Position numbers and translations under genes: made by a program. Source: Arthrobacter citreus (lineage in GTDB: Bacteria > Actinomycetota > Actinomycetes > Actinomycetales > Micrococcaceae). From it: a stretch of DNA of 64,000 nt. Shown piece after piece: positions 25,882 through 34,894 of this stretch. The DNA is taken from contig NZ_CP151657.1 in assembly GCF_038405225.1 (NCBI RefSeq), positions 868,001 through 932,000 on the forward strand, given 5' to 3'. The notes beneath the pieces were generated by a model. That model worked only from the letters and a program-made list of their open reading frames with translations. It had not been told where the DNA came from and ran no database searches. Position 1 is the stretch's first letter. Every line of letters starts with the position of its first letter.

Positions 25882-26700
25882 CTACCGGCGGGCCGCTGCC
25901 GCACTGTTGCGGCGAACCACTACTGCGGTTCCGGCGAGAAGCAGGACCGCAAGGCCGGCACCTGCTGCGAGTACCTGCCCGTTGCCCTCGTTTGACGAGG
26001 CCAACGCACCGGGCACTGCATTCGGGGCTGATTCCATGCCCCCAATGGTCTGGGTTGCCAGGGCCAGGTTTCCGTCTTCCAGCGAGCCCCAGGCGTAAAC
26101 GAAGGTGTGGGTGCCTTCCGCGAGGGTGAGGTCGGCCGGGCCAATGACAGGCTCGGTGGTTCCGGCCGCTGCCACGGAAGCTGAGATGGTGCCGGCGTCA
26201 ACTGCCAGCGTCTCCTCACCCGGGTTCTCCAAACCGCTGATGACTGGGGTTCCGCCGGCCAGGACGTCGACGGCGGGGGCTGCCGCGGTGTGCCGGACCG
26301 TGAGGTGCGACTTCCCCGGAGCCACGGTTGAAAGGTCGTTCGTGTAGAAGTTTGCTGTTGGCGCGCCCGTGGCATCCAGATTGGCTACGGCGGTGTAGTT
26401 GCCTCCTGCAGCCATTTCGACCGTGACCGGCCCGATGATCGGCGCGGAAGCATCCGCGGCGTCCGGAGCGGTGATCGCGAGATCGTAACTTCCCGCGGGG
26501 AGGTCAAGCGGCCCGGCAAGCGTTCCGGGGGTGAAGTCGTCCAGGGTCAGTGCCCCGTTGACGTAAACATCCACTGTGGTGTCAGGGACTGCGTGCAGGA
26601 CGGAGAGCTGGGCCGTGTCAGCGGCTGCAGCCGGAGTCAGGAACCCGATTCCGGCGGTCAGGCCTGCAGCTGCTGCGAGGGCGGTGACGGTCTTGCGCAT
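25882..26700 (-). CDS. Secreted DUF4397 protein with a C-terminal membrane anchor
   Basis: The 272-residue protein has a signal peptide (MRKTVTALAAAAGLTAGIGFLTPAAAA), two DUF4397 beta-sandwich repeats (AQLSVLHAVPDTTVDVYVNG.. and SHLTVRHTAAAPAVDVLAGG..), a Ser/Asn/Gly linker, and a terminal hydrophobic helix followed by RRNSAAAARR. That tail resembles a cell-wall sorting signal but has no LPXTG-like motif, so it may simply be membrane-anchored. The start ATG 26700 has aaggaga at ideal distance. DUF4397 proteins are surface proteins of unknown role; the neighbouring SigK-like system is a plausible regulator. Confidence 0.88.
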   Translation of the reverse strand: MRKTVTALAAAAGLTAGIGFLTPAAAADTAQLSVLHAVPDTTVDVYVNGALTLDDFTPGTLAGPLDLPAGSYDLAITAPDAADASAPIIGPVTVEMAAGGNYTAVANLDATGAPTANFYTNDLSTVAPGKSHLTVRHTAAAPAVDVLAGGTPVISGLENPGEETLAVDAGTISASVAAAGTTEPVIGPADLTLAEGTHTFVYAWGSLEDGNLALATQTIGGMESAPNAVPGALASSNEGNGQVLAAGAGLAVLLLAGTAVVVRRNSAAAARR

Positions 26701-26939
26701 GGTGTCTCCTTGCTGGTCGCATCTCCACCGGTTAGCGAAGATGTGGAACATGTGGTGTTGCTTACAACCCCTCTACTTCCGCGCGTCCGGGTTTGGATGC
26801 AGGCTCTGTGAAAATATTTGGAAAATTGCTGAGATAAGGGATCCGCAGCGCAAATGAAGGATCGGCAATATGTGGAGTGAGGGTCCGGCCGGCGGCGCGT
26901 CGGGGAGTGGGACCCGCTGCGTAGTATTATCGACAGGTC

Positions 26940-27012
26940 GCCTCCGTAGCTCAGGGGATAGAGCAGGAGCCTTCTAATCTCTTGGTCGCAGGTTCGAATC
27001 CTGCCGGGGGCA
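26940..27012 (+). tRNA. tRNA-Arg (UCU)
   Basis: Acceptor GCCTCCG pairs with CGGGGGC (one G-U), the D arm is GCTC/GAGC, the anticodon loop is CTTCTAA (anticodon UCU), and the T arm is GCAGG-TTCGAAT-CCTGC. The total is 73 nt with discriminator A, and CCA is not encoded. A tattat box lies about 10 bases upstream. Confidence 0.95.
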
Positions 27013-27018
27013 CATGAA

Positions 27019-27075
27019 TGACCGACCTCCTTGCCCGCAGCATTAATCGCTGTGGGCGGGGAGGCCGGTCTTTTT
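27019..27075 (+). terminator. Terminator after tRNA-Arg
   Basis: A long hairpin with gaccgacctcc..ggaggccggtc outer arms and gcccgcag..ctgtgggc inner arms is followed by ttttt. This is a typical intrinsic terminator. Confidence 0.9.
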
Positions 27076-27242
27076 CGTTTAACTCCGGCCCTCCACAGCC
27101 CCTGAAACACAGCCGGCCGTCCACATTCTCCGCCGGCACTCTCCGCCTCCCGGCCCGGTGACACCAGACTTTCTCCTGCCGCGCAGAAATCGGCGGATAC
27201 GGATAGATCACGGGAATCTCTCAAAGGCAGGCAGGGAACAAC

Positions 27243-27809
27243 ATGAGCGACACCATTACTCTCCGGGGCTATGTAGCCACGGAAGTGCGGAGCACCACGG
27301 CCGACAGCGGGCTCGCCATCGCGAATTTTCGGATGTGCACCACGGAGCGCCGCTATGACCGGGAAGCCGGCAGCTGGGTGGACGGGCAGACAAACTGGTA
27401 TTCCGTCAGCCTGTTTCGGCAGCTGGCCACCAACGCCGCCTTCAGTGTGCATAAGGGGGACCGCGTCATAGTGACCGGACGGCTCAAAGTACGGCAGTGG
27501 GCCTTGGACGACGGCCGCAGCGGCACGTCCGTTGACGTAGACGCGGAGAGCATCGGACACGATCTGATGTGGGGCACTGCCAGTTACCGGCGTAACGTCC
27601 AGGACCGCGCCGGGGCCGGCGCCTCCGGCCAGGAAGAACCCGGAACTGACGATCTGCCGGCGGATTTGGATGTGGAGACCGGAGAGCTCGTGGGCACGGG
27701 GACCGGCGGGGAAACGGGTGGCGGCACTGATGACGGTCCGGACGATCCCTTTGCCGCAGCTGCCGCCGCCGAAGTATCCGGGCGGGGGCATGGCACAATG
27801 GGCGGATGA
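27243..27809 (+). CDS. ssb: Single-stranded DNA-binding protein, paralogue
   Basis: The 188-residue protein has an OB fold in residues 1-110 (TITLRGYVATEVRS, ANFRMCTTERRYDREAGSWVDGQTNWYSVSLFRQLA, GDRVIVTGRLKVRQW) and an acidic Gly/Thr/Asp-rich tail (DDGPDDPFAAA). The tail does not end in the usual DDDIPF-type tip, the segment that binds partner proteins. It stands away from rpsF/rpsR, so it is likely the second, SsbB-like paralogue known in actinobacteria, used in chromosome segregation, stress or uptake. The ATG is preceded by ggcaggga. Its stop overlaps the next ATG (ATGA). Confidence 0.92.
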   Translation: MSDTITLRGYVATEVRSTTADSGLAIANFRMCTTERRYDREAGSWVDGQTNWYSVSLFRQLATNAAFSVHKGDRVIVTGRLKVRQWALDDGRSGTSVDVDAESIGHDLMWGTASYRRNVQDRAGAGASGQEEPGTDDLPADLDVETGELVGTGTGGETGGGTDDGPDDPFAAAAAAEVSGRGHGTMGG

Positions 27810-28306
27810 TTCGCACACCGCACAGCCGCCGGCTCCCACTGCTGACCCTGACCGTTCTGGTGGCTGGAACCGCGGCGATTCTTGCCCCGGCAGCGGTTCC
27901 GGCAAGCCCGGGCATGACGTCGGAGTCCGCCGCAGCTGTCGGACTCCGCGAAGCTGCTGCTCCGGGATTGTCCGCGGCGTCGGTGCTTCCGGCCCAGCCG
28001 GCGCTTCCGCTGGCATCGGAGGTGACGGGTGACGGACTGACCGCTGCACTGACCGCGCTCGCCGCAACAAAACCGAGTCCCAACCGGGATGAGGTGCGGA
28101 AAGCCTTCGCCGATGCAGGGTTCCCGGCAGATTCCGTGGAAGTTTCCCTGGACCAAACCCCCACGGGCCTGGCCGTCGATTCGATTCGCGGCGCAGCCAT
28201 GAACGGTGACACGTGCCTCTTCGGCGAGGTGCGCGAGGGACAGGTTTCGGTGACGGCCCTTCCCAAGCTGGATTCGGGCTACTGCTTCGTGGGGGACCAG
28301 CGATAG
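27806..28306 (+). CDS. Small secreted protein (DUF6993-like), unknown function
   Basis: This 166-residue protein has a signal peptide (RRLPLLTLTVLVAGTAAILAPAA, cleavage likely near residue 33) and a small mature domain: LTALAATKPSPNRDEVRKAFADAGFPADSVEVSLDQTPTG, then two Cys (GDTCLFGEV, SGYCFVG) that could form a disulfide. It resembles small secreted proteins found in many Micrococcales. No function is known. The ATG overlaps the ssb stop by four bases, so translation is coupled. Confidence 0.82.
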   Translation: MIRTPHSRRLPLLTLTVLVAGTAAILAPAAVPASPGMTSESAAAVGLREAAAPGLSAASVLPAQPALPLASEVTGDGLTAALTALAATKPSPNRDEVRKAFADAGFPADSVEVSLDQTPTGLAVDSIRGAAMNGDTCLFGEVREGQVSVTALPKLDSGYCFVGDQR

Positions 28307-28416
28307 GCTTCCGGGCCATGAATTGAGCTTCGCCGCGCGGCAGGGCCGGGGTGGCGGGAGTCAGCGAATCCGGGCCAAATGGCACTTATCCCGGTTGACG
28401 CACTAGCCTTGGGAGT

Positions 28417-30099
28417 ATGGCGGAATTTATCTACACGATGACCAAGGCCCGCAAGGCCGTTGGCGACAAAGTTATCCTCGACGACGTAAGCATGTCCTTC
28501 TACCCCGGTGCCAAGATCGGCGTGGTGGGTCCCAACGGTGCGGGTAAGTCCACCATCCTCAAGATCATGGCCGGACTGGATACCCCGTCCAACGGTGAGG
28601 CCCGGCTCAGCGCCGGCTACACCGTGGGCATCCTGCTCCAGGAACCGCCGCTGAATGAGGAAAAGACCGTACTCGGCAACGTCCAGGAGGGCGTTGGCGA
28701 GATTTATGCAAAAATTCAGCGGTTCAACGAAATTTCAGAAGCTATGGCAGAGCCTGACGCAGACTTTGACAGCCTGCTGGAGGAAATGGGCAAGCTGCAG
28801 GAAGCCATTGACGCCGCTGATGCCTGGGATATCGACTCCCAGCTCGAGCAGGCCATGGACGCACTGCGCTGCCCGCCGCCCGAGGCTGACGTAACACTGC
28901 TCTCCGGTGGTGAGCGCCGGCGTGTGGCATTGTGCAAGCTGCTGCTGCAGAAGCCTGACCTGCTGCTCCTCGATGAGCCCACCAACCACTTGGACGCCGA
29001 GAGCGTTCTGTGGCTCGAGCAGCACCTGTCCGCGTACCACGGCGCCGTTCTGGCCGTGACCCACGACCGGTACTTCCTGGACCACGTGGCCCAGTGGATC
29101 GCCGAAGTGGACCGCGGACACCTGTACCCCTACGAAGGCAACTACTCCACGTACCTGGAGAAGAAGCGTGCCCGTCTCGAGGTCCAGGGCAAGAAGGACC
29201 AGAAGCTGGCCAAGCGCCTGACGGAGGAACTGGACTGGGTCCGTTCCAACGCCAAGGGCCGCCAGACCAAGTCCAAGGCCCGTCTGGCCCGCTACGAGGA
29301 AATGGCCGCCGAGGCGGACCGCACCCGCAAGCTGGACTTCGAAGAAATCCAGATTCCGCCGGGCCCGCGCCTGGGCTCCCTAGTGCTGGAAGCCAAGGAC
29401 CTGCAAAAGGGCTTCGGCGACCGCCAGCTCATCGAGGGTCTGTCCTTCTCCCTGCCGCGCAACGGCATCGTAGGCGTGATCGGTCCGAACGGTGTGGGTA
29501 AGTCCACGCTGTTCAAGACCATCGTGGGCCTGGAAGAGCTCGACGGCGGTGACCTGAAGATCGGCGATTCGGTCAAGATCTCCTACGTTGACCAGTCCCG
29601 CGGCGGCATCGATCCGGAAAAGAGCCTCTGGGAGGTTGTGTCCGACGGGCACGACTGGATCCAGGTCGGCCAGGTCGAAATGCCTTCGCGTGCCTACGTC
29701 TCGGCGTTCGGCTTCAAGGGCCCGGACCAGCAGAAGAAGGCCGGTGTGCTCTCCGGTGGTGAGCGCAACCGCCTGAACCTGGCGATGACGCTCAAACAGG
29801 GCGGAAACCTGCTCCTGCTCGATGAGCCCACTAACGACCTCGACGTGGAAACCCTCTCCAGCCTGGAGAATGCGCTGCTGGAATTCCCCGGCTGCGCCGT
29901 GGTGGTCTCTCACGACCGGTGGTTCCTGGACCGGGTGTCCACCCACATCCTGGCCTACGAGGGCACCGAAGAGAACCCGGCGAACTGGTACTGGTTCGAG
30001 GGCAACTTCGAGGCCTACGAGCAGAACAAGATCGAGCGCCTGGGCCCGGATGCGGCCAAACCGCACCGCGTGACCCACCGCCGTCTGACGCGCGACTAG
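28417..30099 (+). CDS. ettA: Energy-dependent translational throttle protein EttA (ABC-F ATPase)
   Basis: This 560-residue soluble protein has two ABC cassettes. The first has GPNGAGKST (about 42), LSGGERRRVALCKLLL and LLLLDEPTNHLD. The second has GPNGVGKST (about 358), LSGGERNRLNLAM and LLLLDEPTNDLD. Between them lies the charged linker (EVQGKKDQKLAKRLTEELDWVRSNAKGRQTKSKARLARYEEM) that reaches the ribosome. An insert after Walker A of domain 1 (the arm) supports EttA. In E. coli EttA binds the E site and gates the first elongation step by ADP/ATP ratio. It is a single-gene unit closed by a hairpin. Confidence 0.97.
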   Translation: MAEFIYTMTKARKAVGDKVILDDVSMSFYPGAKIGVVGPNGAGKSTILKIMAGLDTPSNGEARLSAGYTVGILLQEPPLNEEKTVLGNVQEGVGEIYAKIQRFNEISEAMAEPDADFDSLLEEMGKLQEAIDAADAWDIDSQLEQAMDALRCPPPEADVTLLSGGERRRVALCKLLLQKPDLLLLDEPTNHLDAESVLWLEQHLSAYHGAVLAVTHDRYFLDHVAQWIAEVDRGHLYPYEGNYSTYLEKKRARLEVQGKKDQKLAKRLTEELDWVRSNAKGRQTKSKARLARYEEMAAEADRTRKLDFEEIQIPPGPRLGSLVLEAKDLQKGFGDRQLIEGLSFSLPRNGIVGVIGPNGVGKSTLFKTIVGLEELDGGDLKIGDSVKISYVDQSRGGIDPEKSLWEVVSDGHDWIQVGQVEMPSRAYVSAFGFKGPDQQKKAGVLSGGERNRLNLAMTLKQGGNLLLLDEPTNDLDVETLSSLENALLEFPGCAVVVSHDRWFLDRVSTHILAYEGTEENPANWYWFEGNFEAYEQNKIERLGPDAAKPHRVTHRRLTRD

Positions 30100-30141
30100 G
30101 AAGTACCGCGGCTCTGGCCGCAGCAGGCATAGCATCAGACA

Positions 30142-30176
30142 AAAGAACCCGCTCCGTACATCGGAGCGGGTTCTTT
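30142..30176. terminator. Bidirectional terminator between ettA and tesB
   Basis: Fifteen-base perfect arms (aaagaacccgctccg and its complement) with a five-base loop are flanked by A and T runs, between convergent genes. Confidence 0.93.
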
Positions 30177-30237
30177 GGTTTAAGCCCGGGAGCGTCCGGC
30201 GGGACGGGACCGGAAAATCCCGGAGGGGCCGGGAACG

Positions 30238-31128
30238 CTACGGCATGTCCGGAACCCGGACCATGCCTTCCTGCGCGACAGTGGCGACGAGTTCCCCCGC
30301 CTGGTTGAAAATGCGGCCGCTGGCCAGGCCGCGGGCGCCGGAGGCACTGGGGGACTCCTGCACGTACAGCAGCCATTCGTCCACCCGGAGCGGGCGGTGC
30401 CACCACATGGCATGGTCCAGGCTGGCAACGGACATCCCGGGCGCGGACCACGCCAGCCCGTGGCGCCGCAGCACCGATTCGAGCAGGGTGTAGTCGCTGG
30501 CGTAGGCGAGGGCTGCGCGCTGCAGGTTCTGGTCCCCGTGCAGCGGACCAAACGACTTCATCCAGACGGCGTTGCGGGCCACCTTGTCGGGGCCGGCTTC
30601 AAAGTAGACGGGTTTTTCGATATGACGGATATCCATCGGCCGCTGGTGTGACCACGCTTTGGCCACCGGATGGTCGATGCCCTTGAGCAGTTCCGCCGTG
30701 GTGGGCAGAGACTCCGGATCGGGAATGCCCTCGGGCATCTCCACCTGGTGATCAAGGCCCTCGCCGGGCACCTGGAAAGAGGCGATCATCGACAGGATGG
30801 GTACGCCGTTCTGATAGGCGTGGGTCCTGCGCGCCGAGAAGGAGCGGCCGTCACGCAGCCGCTGGACACCGAAGGTGATGGGAATCTCAGTGTCACCGGG
30901 ACGCAGGAAATAGCCGTGCATGGAGTGCATCAGCCGGCCGGGCTCCACCGTGTTTGCGGCAGCAACGAGGGACTGTCCCAGGACCTGCCCGCCGAAGATG
31001 CGCTTCCGGGGTTCCGGCTGTGAGCCGCCCACGAAGATGTCCTCGTCCGTCTGCGCACCGTCCGCTGGGCTGAGGCTCAGCAGTTTTTGCAGTGATGTGG
31101 TGGGGTCGACGGCGTCGTCTAGGGCCAT
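30238..31128 (-). CDS. tesB: Acyl-CoA thioesterase II
   Basis: This 296-residue double-hotdog thioesterase hydrolyses medium- to long-chain acyl-CoA to the free acid and CoA. Seen are RIFGGQVLGQSLVAAANTV, SMHGYFLRPGD, RDGRSFSARRTHAYQNG and, in the second hotdog, ASLDHAMWWHRPLRVDEWLLY, which carries the catalytic Asp. GRIFNQAGELVATVAQEGMVR closes the fold. The family length is about 285-300. The ATG is at 31128. It is divergent from a second, single-hotdog thioesterase gene at 31273, so the two share a promoter region of 144 bases. Confidence 0.95.
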   Translation of the reverse strand: MALDDAVDPTTSLQKLLSLSPADGAQTDEDIFVGGSQPEPRKRIFGGQVLGQSLVAAANTVEPGRLMHSMHGYFLRPGDTEIPITFGVQRLRDGRSFSARRTHAYQNGVPILSMIASFQVPGEGLDHQVEMPEGIPDPESLPTTAELLKGIDHPVAKAWSHQRPMDIRHIEKPVYFEAGPDKVARNAVWMKSFGPLHGDQNLQRAALAYASDYTLLESVLRRHGLAWSAPGMSVASLDHAMWWHRPLRVDEWLLYVQESPSASGARGLASGRIFNQAGELVATVAQEGMVRVPDMP

Positions 31129-31272
31129 GGGGGATTAGTCTCCTCGGACAAACTTAGGGGCAGTGAAGGGGCTGGCGGCATGCCGGGCCCCTCTTCGAGA
31201 TTAGACGCACCCGCGGGGAACCCCCAAGCCGGTGTTTACGCGGTTGCCCCGCAGGTTTGAGAGGATGGGCTC

Positions 31273-31791
31273 ATGCCTATCAATCGTTTTCCGATCCAGC
31301 TGCGCTTCGGCGACGAGGATTCCAACGGGCACGTGAACAACGTGCGCTTTGTCCAGTTCCTGGAAGAGGCGCGCGTGCGGCTCGGTCTTTTGCCTTTGGG
31401 GGAGTCGCTGTGTCCCGGGGATCCGGCGATGAACTTCCGTTCCCTGACCGCGGAATCCGGGATGGCCCTCGTGGCGCGCCAGGAAATCGAGTACCGCTCA
31501 CCGCTGGTGTACCGGCAAACGCCCGTCTGGGTGGAGATCTGGGTCACCGGCATCGGCAGTTCCAGCCTGACCTATGGCTTCCGCATAGCCGACGACGACG
31601 GCACCAGGGTCTACGCCTATGCAGAGGCCACGGTGGTGATGGCCGACCAGAGCGGCCGTCCCCGGCCGTTGTCCGACCTGCAGGTCCGGGTCCTGGAAAG
31701 CTGGCGGGGCGAGCCGGTTCCGTTCCGGAGCACCAACACCGGGCAGACCTCGCCGGCTGCTGCCGCCGAGCCGAGCGGAGCAAGCCGATGA
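31273..31791 (+). CDS. Single-hotdog (4HBT-type) thioesterase
   Basis: The 172-residue protein begins FPIQLRFGDEDSNGHVNNVRFVQFLEEARV, the YbgC/4HBT active-site helix with catalytic Asp (DSNGHVNN). VARQEIEYRSPLVYRQTPVWVEIWVTGIGSSSLTYGF forms the central strands. It should cleave an acyl-CoA or acyl-ACP, and the substrate is open. The ATG is at 31273. Its stop overlaps the next gene by four bases, suggesting a coupled pair. The last 20 residues are an Ala/Ser tail. Confidence 0.9.
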   Translation: MPINRFPIQLRFGDEDSNGHVNNVRFVQFLEEARVRLGLLPLGESLCPGDPAMNFRSLTAESGMALVARQEIEYRSPLVYRQTPVWVEIWVTGIGSSSLTYGFRIADDDGTRVYAYAEATVVMADQSGRPRPLSDLQVRVLESWRGEPVPFRSTNTGQTSPAAAAEPSGASR

Positions 31792-32495
31792 CCGCCTCCC
31801 ACGAAGGGCTTCCCGCCGTTCCGGCCGGGCTGGTCCTGGCCGACCCTCAGGTCACCGCAGACCTGCGCACTTTCGTGATCCGCGCCCGTGCGGCGGACGA
31901 CGGCGCGGTGCGGCTGCAGGCTGTCGGTTCCGTGCTCGCTGCCTATGTATGCGTGCTCCGGCCGCGTGCGCTCGGGGAGGATATACCCACGGTCCTGGGA
32001 ATGCGCACCATGCCGCTGGCGCAGCCGGCACAGCTGGACACCGTGGTGTCCCTCGCCTCGATTGCTGACCGGCTGGCCCGCATGGATGGAGCGGATACCG
32101 TGCTTCCGGTGCCGCCCATGACGGTCACCGAGAGCTGGACGGGGGTCGGCGCACCCCGCAGCGGCTGGGAACGCGGAGCCGATGTTCCCTTCAAACTGCT
32201 GGAGCAGGCAGCTCACCGGGGAATCCGGGAAGTGGCAGCGCTGGTTCCGGCCAGTTCAGGCGCACCGGTGGTTAGCACCGCCCGGGGAGCAGTCTGGGGA
32301 CAGCGGCTGCCGGACACCGAAGCCGCCATACCGGCCGGGGCGGCGTTCGCCGCGCTGACGCTTGGCTTCCTCCCCACCTCCGACGACAGTGAATCAGGGG
32401 CCAGCGCAGCAACCTTCCGCTGCGGACGCTGGACCCGTGTCAGCATGCCCAGAGGGCATGTGCTGGTCCGTTCGGCATCCGTCCTGGGGTTCTGA
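31788..32495 (+). CDS. Conserved protein of unknown function
   Basis: I do not recognise a domain in this 235-residue protein. It has alternating hydrophobic strands (GLVLADPQVTADLRTFVIRARAADDGAVRLQAVGSVLAAYVCVL), a stretch TVLGMRTMPLAQPAQLDTVVSLASIADRLARM, and GWERGADVPFKLLEQAAHRGIREVAALVP near the middle. There is no signal peptide or membrane helix, so it is cytosolic. It is translationally coupled to the thioesterase (ATGA overlap), so a shared role in acyl metabolism is possible only by context. Confidence 0.78.
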   Translation: MTASHEGLPAVPAGLVLADPQVTADLRTFVIRARAADDGAVRLQAVGSVLAAYVCVLRPRALGEDIPTVLGMRTMPLAQPAQLDTVVSLASIADRLARMDGADTVLPVPPMTVTESWTGVGAPRSGWERGADVPFKLLEQAAHRGIREVAALVPASSGAPVVSTARGAVWGQRLPDTEAAIPAGAAFAALTLGFLPTSDDSESGASAATFRCGRWTRVSMPRGHVLVRSASVLGF

Positions 32496-32522
32496 CCCGG
32501 CCTCTCTCAGCAGGAGTTTCGG

Positions 32523-33011
32523 CTAGGCCGAGTTGACCATGGAGTGGGCCGCACGCTCCAGATAGTCCCACAGCGTTGCCTCATGCAGCGGGGACAGGCC
32601 CAGGGAATCAACGGCGTCGCGCATGTGCCCAAGCCAGGCATCACGTGCCTGGGGGGTGACGGCGAAGGGCATGTGCCGCATCCGAAGCCGCGGATGTCCA
32701 CGCTGATCCGAGTACGTCCGCGGGCCGCCCCAATACTGCTCGAGGAACAGCAGCAGCCGCTGCTTGGCGTCGGTGAGGTCCTCCTCCGGATACATGGGCC
32801 GCATGAGGGGGTCCTCGGCGACGCCGCCGTAAAAGACATCGACCAGTTTCACGAATGTCTTATGCCCGCCGACTGCTTCGTAAAAGTTTTCGGTGTAGGC
32901 GGGCTGGGCAAATCCGGGCCTTCCGGACACGGGCAGCTGGGACGCCGACGGCGGCACGGGGGACACAGGCAGCGGGGGCCGGTTCTCGGAAGGTGTTGCC
33001 GGGGTGCTCAC
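32523..33011 (-). CDS. glbO: Group II truncated haemoglobin (trHbO)
   Basis: The 162-residue protein has a Pro-rich leader of about 40 residues and then a 2-over-2 globin: [64 protein letters not shown] with proximal His in [10 protein letters not shown], and the G/H helices ending [11 protein letters not shown]. trHbO binds O2 and has been linked to redox and NO handling. The GTG at 33011 overlaps the MscS stop (GTGA) and has aaggga upstream, so it is co-transcribed with the channel gene. Confidence 0.94.
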   Translation of the reverse strand: MSTPATPSENRPPLPVSPVPPSASQLPVSGRPGFAQPAYTENFYEAVGGHKTFVKLVDVFYGGVAEDPLMRPMYPEEDLTDAKQRLLLFLEQYWGGPRTYSDQRGHPRLRMRHMPFAVTPQARDAWLGHMRDAVDSLGLSPLHEATLWDYLERAAHSMVNSA

Positions 33012-33778
33012 AGTGATTCTCCCTTGGTGGACGCTGCGGAGTTTGTGGAAGCTGCGGAGTTGGAAATCGGTGCAGCGGCAGGTGCGGCGGGCGCGGCAGC
33101 CGGAGCAGCAGCGGCAGCTGTCGAACCGGCGTCGGCGGCGGCTGCGGGCGCAGTCTCCGGTTCCCCCGCGGGCTCGCGGAAGTCGCCCTGGGACCGGTTT
33201 CCCACCTTGGCCAGCTCGCCGTTGCGGATGTACCAAATGACCCCGCGGTCATCGACAATGCGGGTGATCCGGATGCCAACCGACTGAACAGTTCCGATGG
33301 TGTCGCCAACCTCAATCACGTCACCGATGCCGTACTGGTCTTCAATGGTGATGAAGAATCCGGCCAGGGCGTCGCGGATGAGCTCGCGGGCGCCGAAACC
33401 GAGGGTGATGCCGACAATTCCCACACTGGCGATCAGCGGAGCGATGTCCCAGCCAACGGCTCCGAGCACCATGATGATGACCACAGTCCAGATACACAGG
33501 CTCACGGCGCTGCGCAGGAGCGCGCCGATGGTGTCGGCACGCTGGGCACGGCGCTTCTTGTCCAGGTTCCGCATGACGGGCTGTGCCCATTTCAGCTTCG
33601 ATGAGCTGAAGAGGGCGTAGCCCTTCTGCGCCCGCTGGACAACGCGGTTGATCAGGAATCTTGCTGCCGTCCAGGCAAGGATGCCGACAACAATGATGAT
33701 TCCGGCCTGGATCAGACCGGACCAGTCAAAGTCCTCGATCGGAATGGATGGCGTGTCAGTTTCAGCAGCGGTCAGCAA
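33008..33778 (-). CDS. MscS-family mechanosensitive ion channel
   Basis: This 256-residue protein has an outer helix ([22 protein letters not shown]), a second ([21 protein letters not shown]) and the pore helix [61 protein letters not shown], which matches the MscS pore and beta domain. The cytoplasmic domain is short and is replaced by an Ala/Pro/Ser-rich tail. It probably opens under membrane tension to release solutes. The start TTG 33778 is uncertain. It forms an operon with glbO, overlapping by four bases. Confidence 0.9.
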   Translation of the reverse strand: MLTAAETDTPSIPIEDFDWSGLIQAGIIIVVGILAWTAARFLINRVVQRAQKGYALFSSSKLKWAQPVMRNLDKKRRAQRADTIGALLRSAVSLCIWTVVIIMVLGAVGWDIAPLIASVGIVGITLGFGARELIRDALAGFFITIEDQYGIGDVIEVGDTIGTVQSVGIRITRIVDDRGVIWYIRNGELAKVGNRSQGDFREPAGEPETAPAAAADAGSTAAAAAPAAAPAAPAAAPISNSAASTNSAASTKGESL

Positions 33779-33874
33779 CGGACGGATACCGTCCCTTTCG
33801 TTTGGGGAAGCTTGTCTGCCGTGTTGGAAAGCAAGCTGCGGGCACAGACAAGGCTACCGGGATAGGCTCCCAAC

Positions 33875-34879
33875 ATGCGCATCCTTATTCTTGGCGGAAC
33901 CGTCTTTCTTTCCCGTGAGGTTGCCCGGCAGGCAGTTGCCCGGGGCCACGACGTCACGTGTTTGGCCCGGGGTGAATCCGGGCCGCCTGTCACCGGCGCG
34001 GCCTTCGTGACCGCAGACCGCGACGCCGGACCGGAGGCCTATAAGGACCTGGACGGATCCTGGGACGCAGTGATCGACGTCGCCCGCAGGCCGCAGCAGG
34101 TGTGGGAGGCGCTTCAGGCGCTGGCCGGTCGGAGCAGCTACTGGTCCTTCGTGTCCAGCGCTTCCGTGTATGCGGCGCATGACACCCCGGGTGCGGACGA
34201 AAGCGCGGGTTTGCTGGGACCGCTGGAAGCTGTCCACGGTGTTTACCCGGATCCGGCGGACAGCGAGTACGGCCAGGCGAAGGTTGCCTGCGAGGATTTG
34301 GTGAGGGAGCTTGGCCCCGCGAATGTCCTGGTGACACGTCCGGGCCTGATCGCCGGACCCGAGGATGACAGTGACCGCTTCGGGTACTGGCCGGCGCGGC
34401 TGGCCCAGGAACGCAGCCCGGTGCTGATCCCTTCCAACGCTGAAGTGATGACGCAAACCATTGATGTTCGTGACCTCGCGCTGTGGCTGGTCAGCGGTGC
34501 CGAGGATGCCAGGGCAGGGAGTTTCAACGTCATGGGCCCGTCCGTGCCCTTTGGTGAGCTGCTGACGCTTTCCGCGGACGCGGCCGGCTTCCATGGGAGC
34601 TTCCGTACTGCGGACCCGCAGTGGCTCCATGAGCAGGGCGTGGCGTACTGGGCCGGAAACGAGTCGCTGCCGCTGTGGCTGCCGGAGGAAGGCTACGACG
34701 GATTTTCCACGAGATCGAACGCAGCGGCACTGGCGGCCGGACTTAGCCTCCGCCCGGTGGAGCAGACCGTTCGCGACGTTCTGGAGGACGAGCAGGAGCG
34801 CGGACTGTTCCGTGAGCGGAAAGCCGGACTCTCAGCGGCCCGGGAAACTGTCCTCCTGCAGGCACTGGACGCACTGTAA
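33875..34879 (+). CDS. Atypical SDR, NAD-dependent epimerase/reductase-like
   Basis: The 334-residue protein starts with a Rossmann motif MRILILGGTVFLSREVARQAVARGHDVTCLARG (GGTxFLxR variant). WSFVSSASVYAAHD gives the Ser, and YGQAKVACEDLV is the YxxxK site. LVTRPGLIAGPEDDSDRFGYWPARL follows. This fits the atypical extended SDR group related to chloroplast-stem-loop-binding/UGE-like reductases. The substrate is unknown. The ATG is at 33875, about 100 bases from the divergent MscS gene. Confidence 0.88.
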   Translation: MRILILGGTVFLSREVARQAVARGHDVTCLARGESGPPVTGAAFVTADRDAGPEAYKDLDGSWDAVIDVARRPQQVWEALQALAGRSSYWSFVSSASVYAAHDTPGADESAGLLGPLEAVHGVYPDPADSEYGQAKVACEDLVRELGPANVLVTRPGLIAGPEDDSDRFGYWPARLAQERSPVLIPSNAEVMTQTIDVRDLALWLVSGAEDARAGSFNVMGPSVPFGELLTLSADAAGFHGSFRTADPQWLHEQGVAYWAGNESLPLWLPEEGYDGFSTRSNAAALAAGLSLRPVEQTVRDVLEDEQERGLFRERKAGLSAARETVLLQALDAL

Positions 34880-34894
34880 TTAAGAGGCCCGCAG

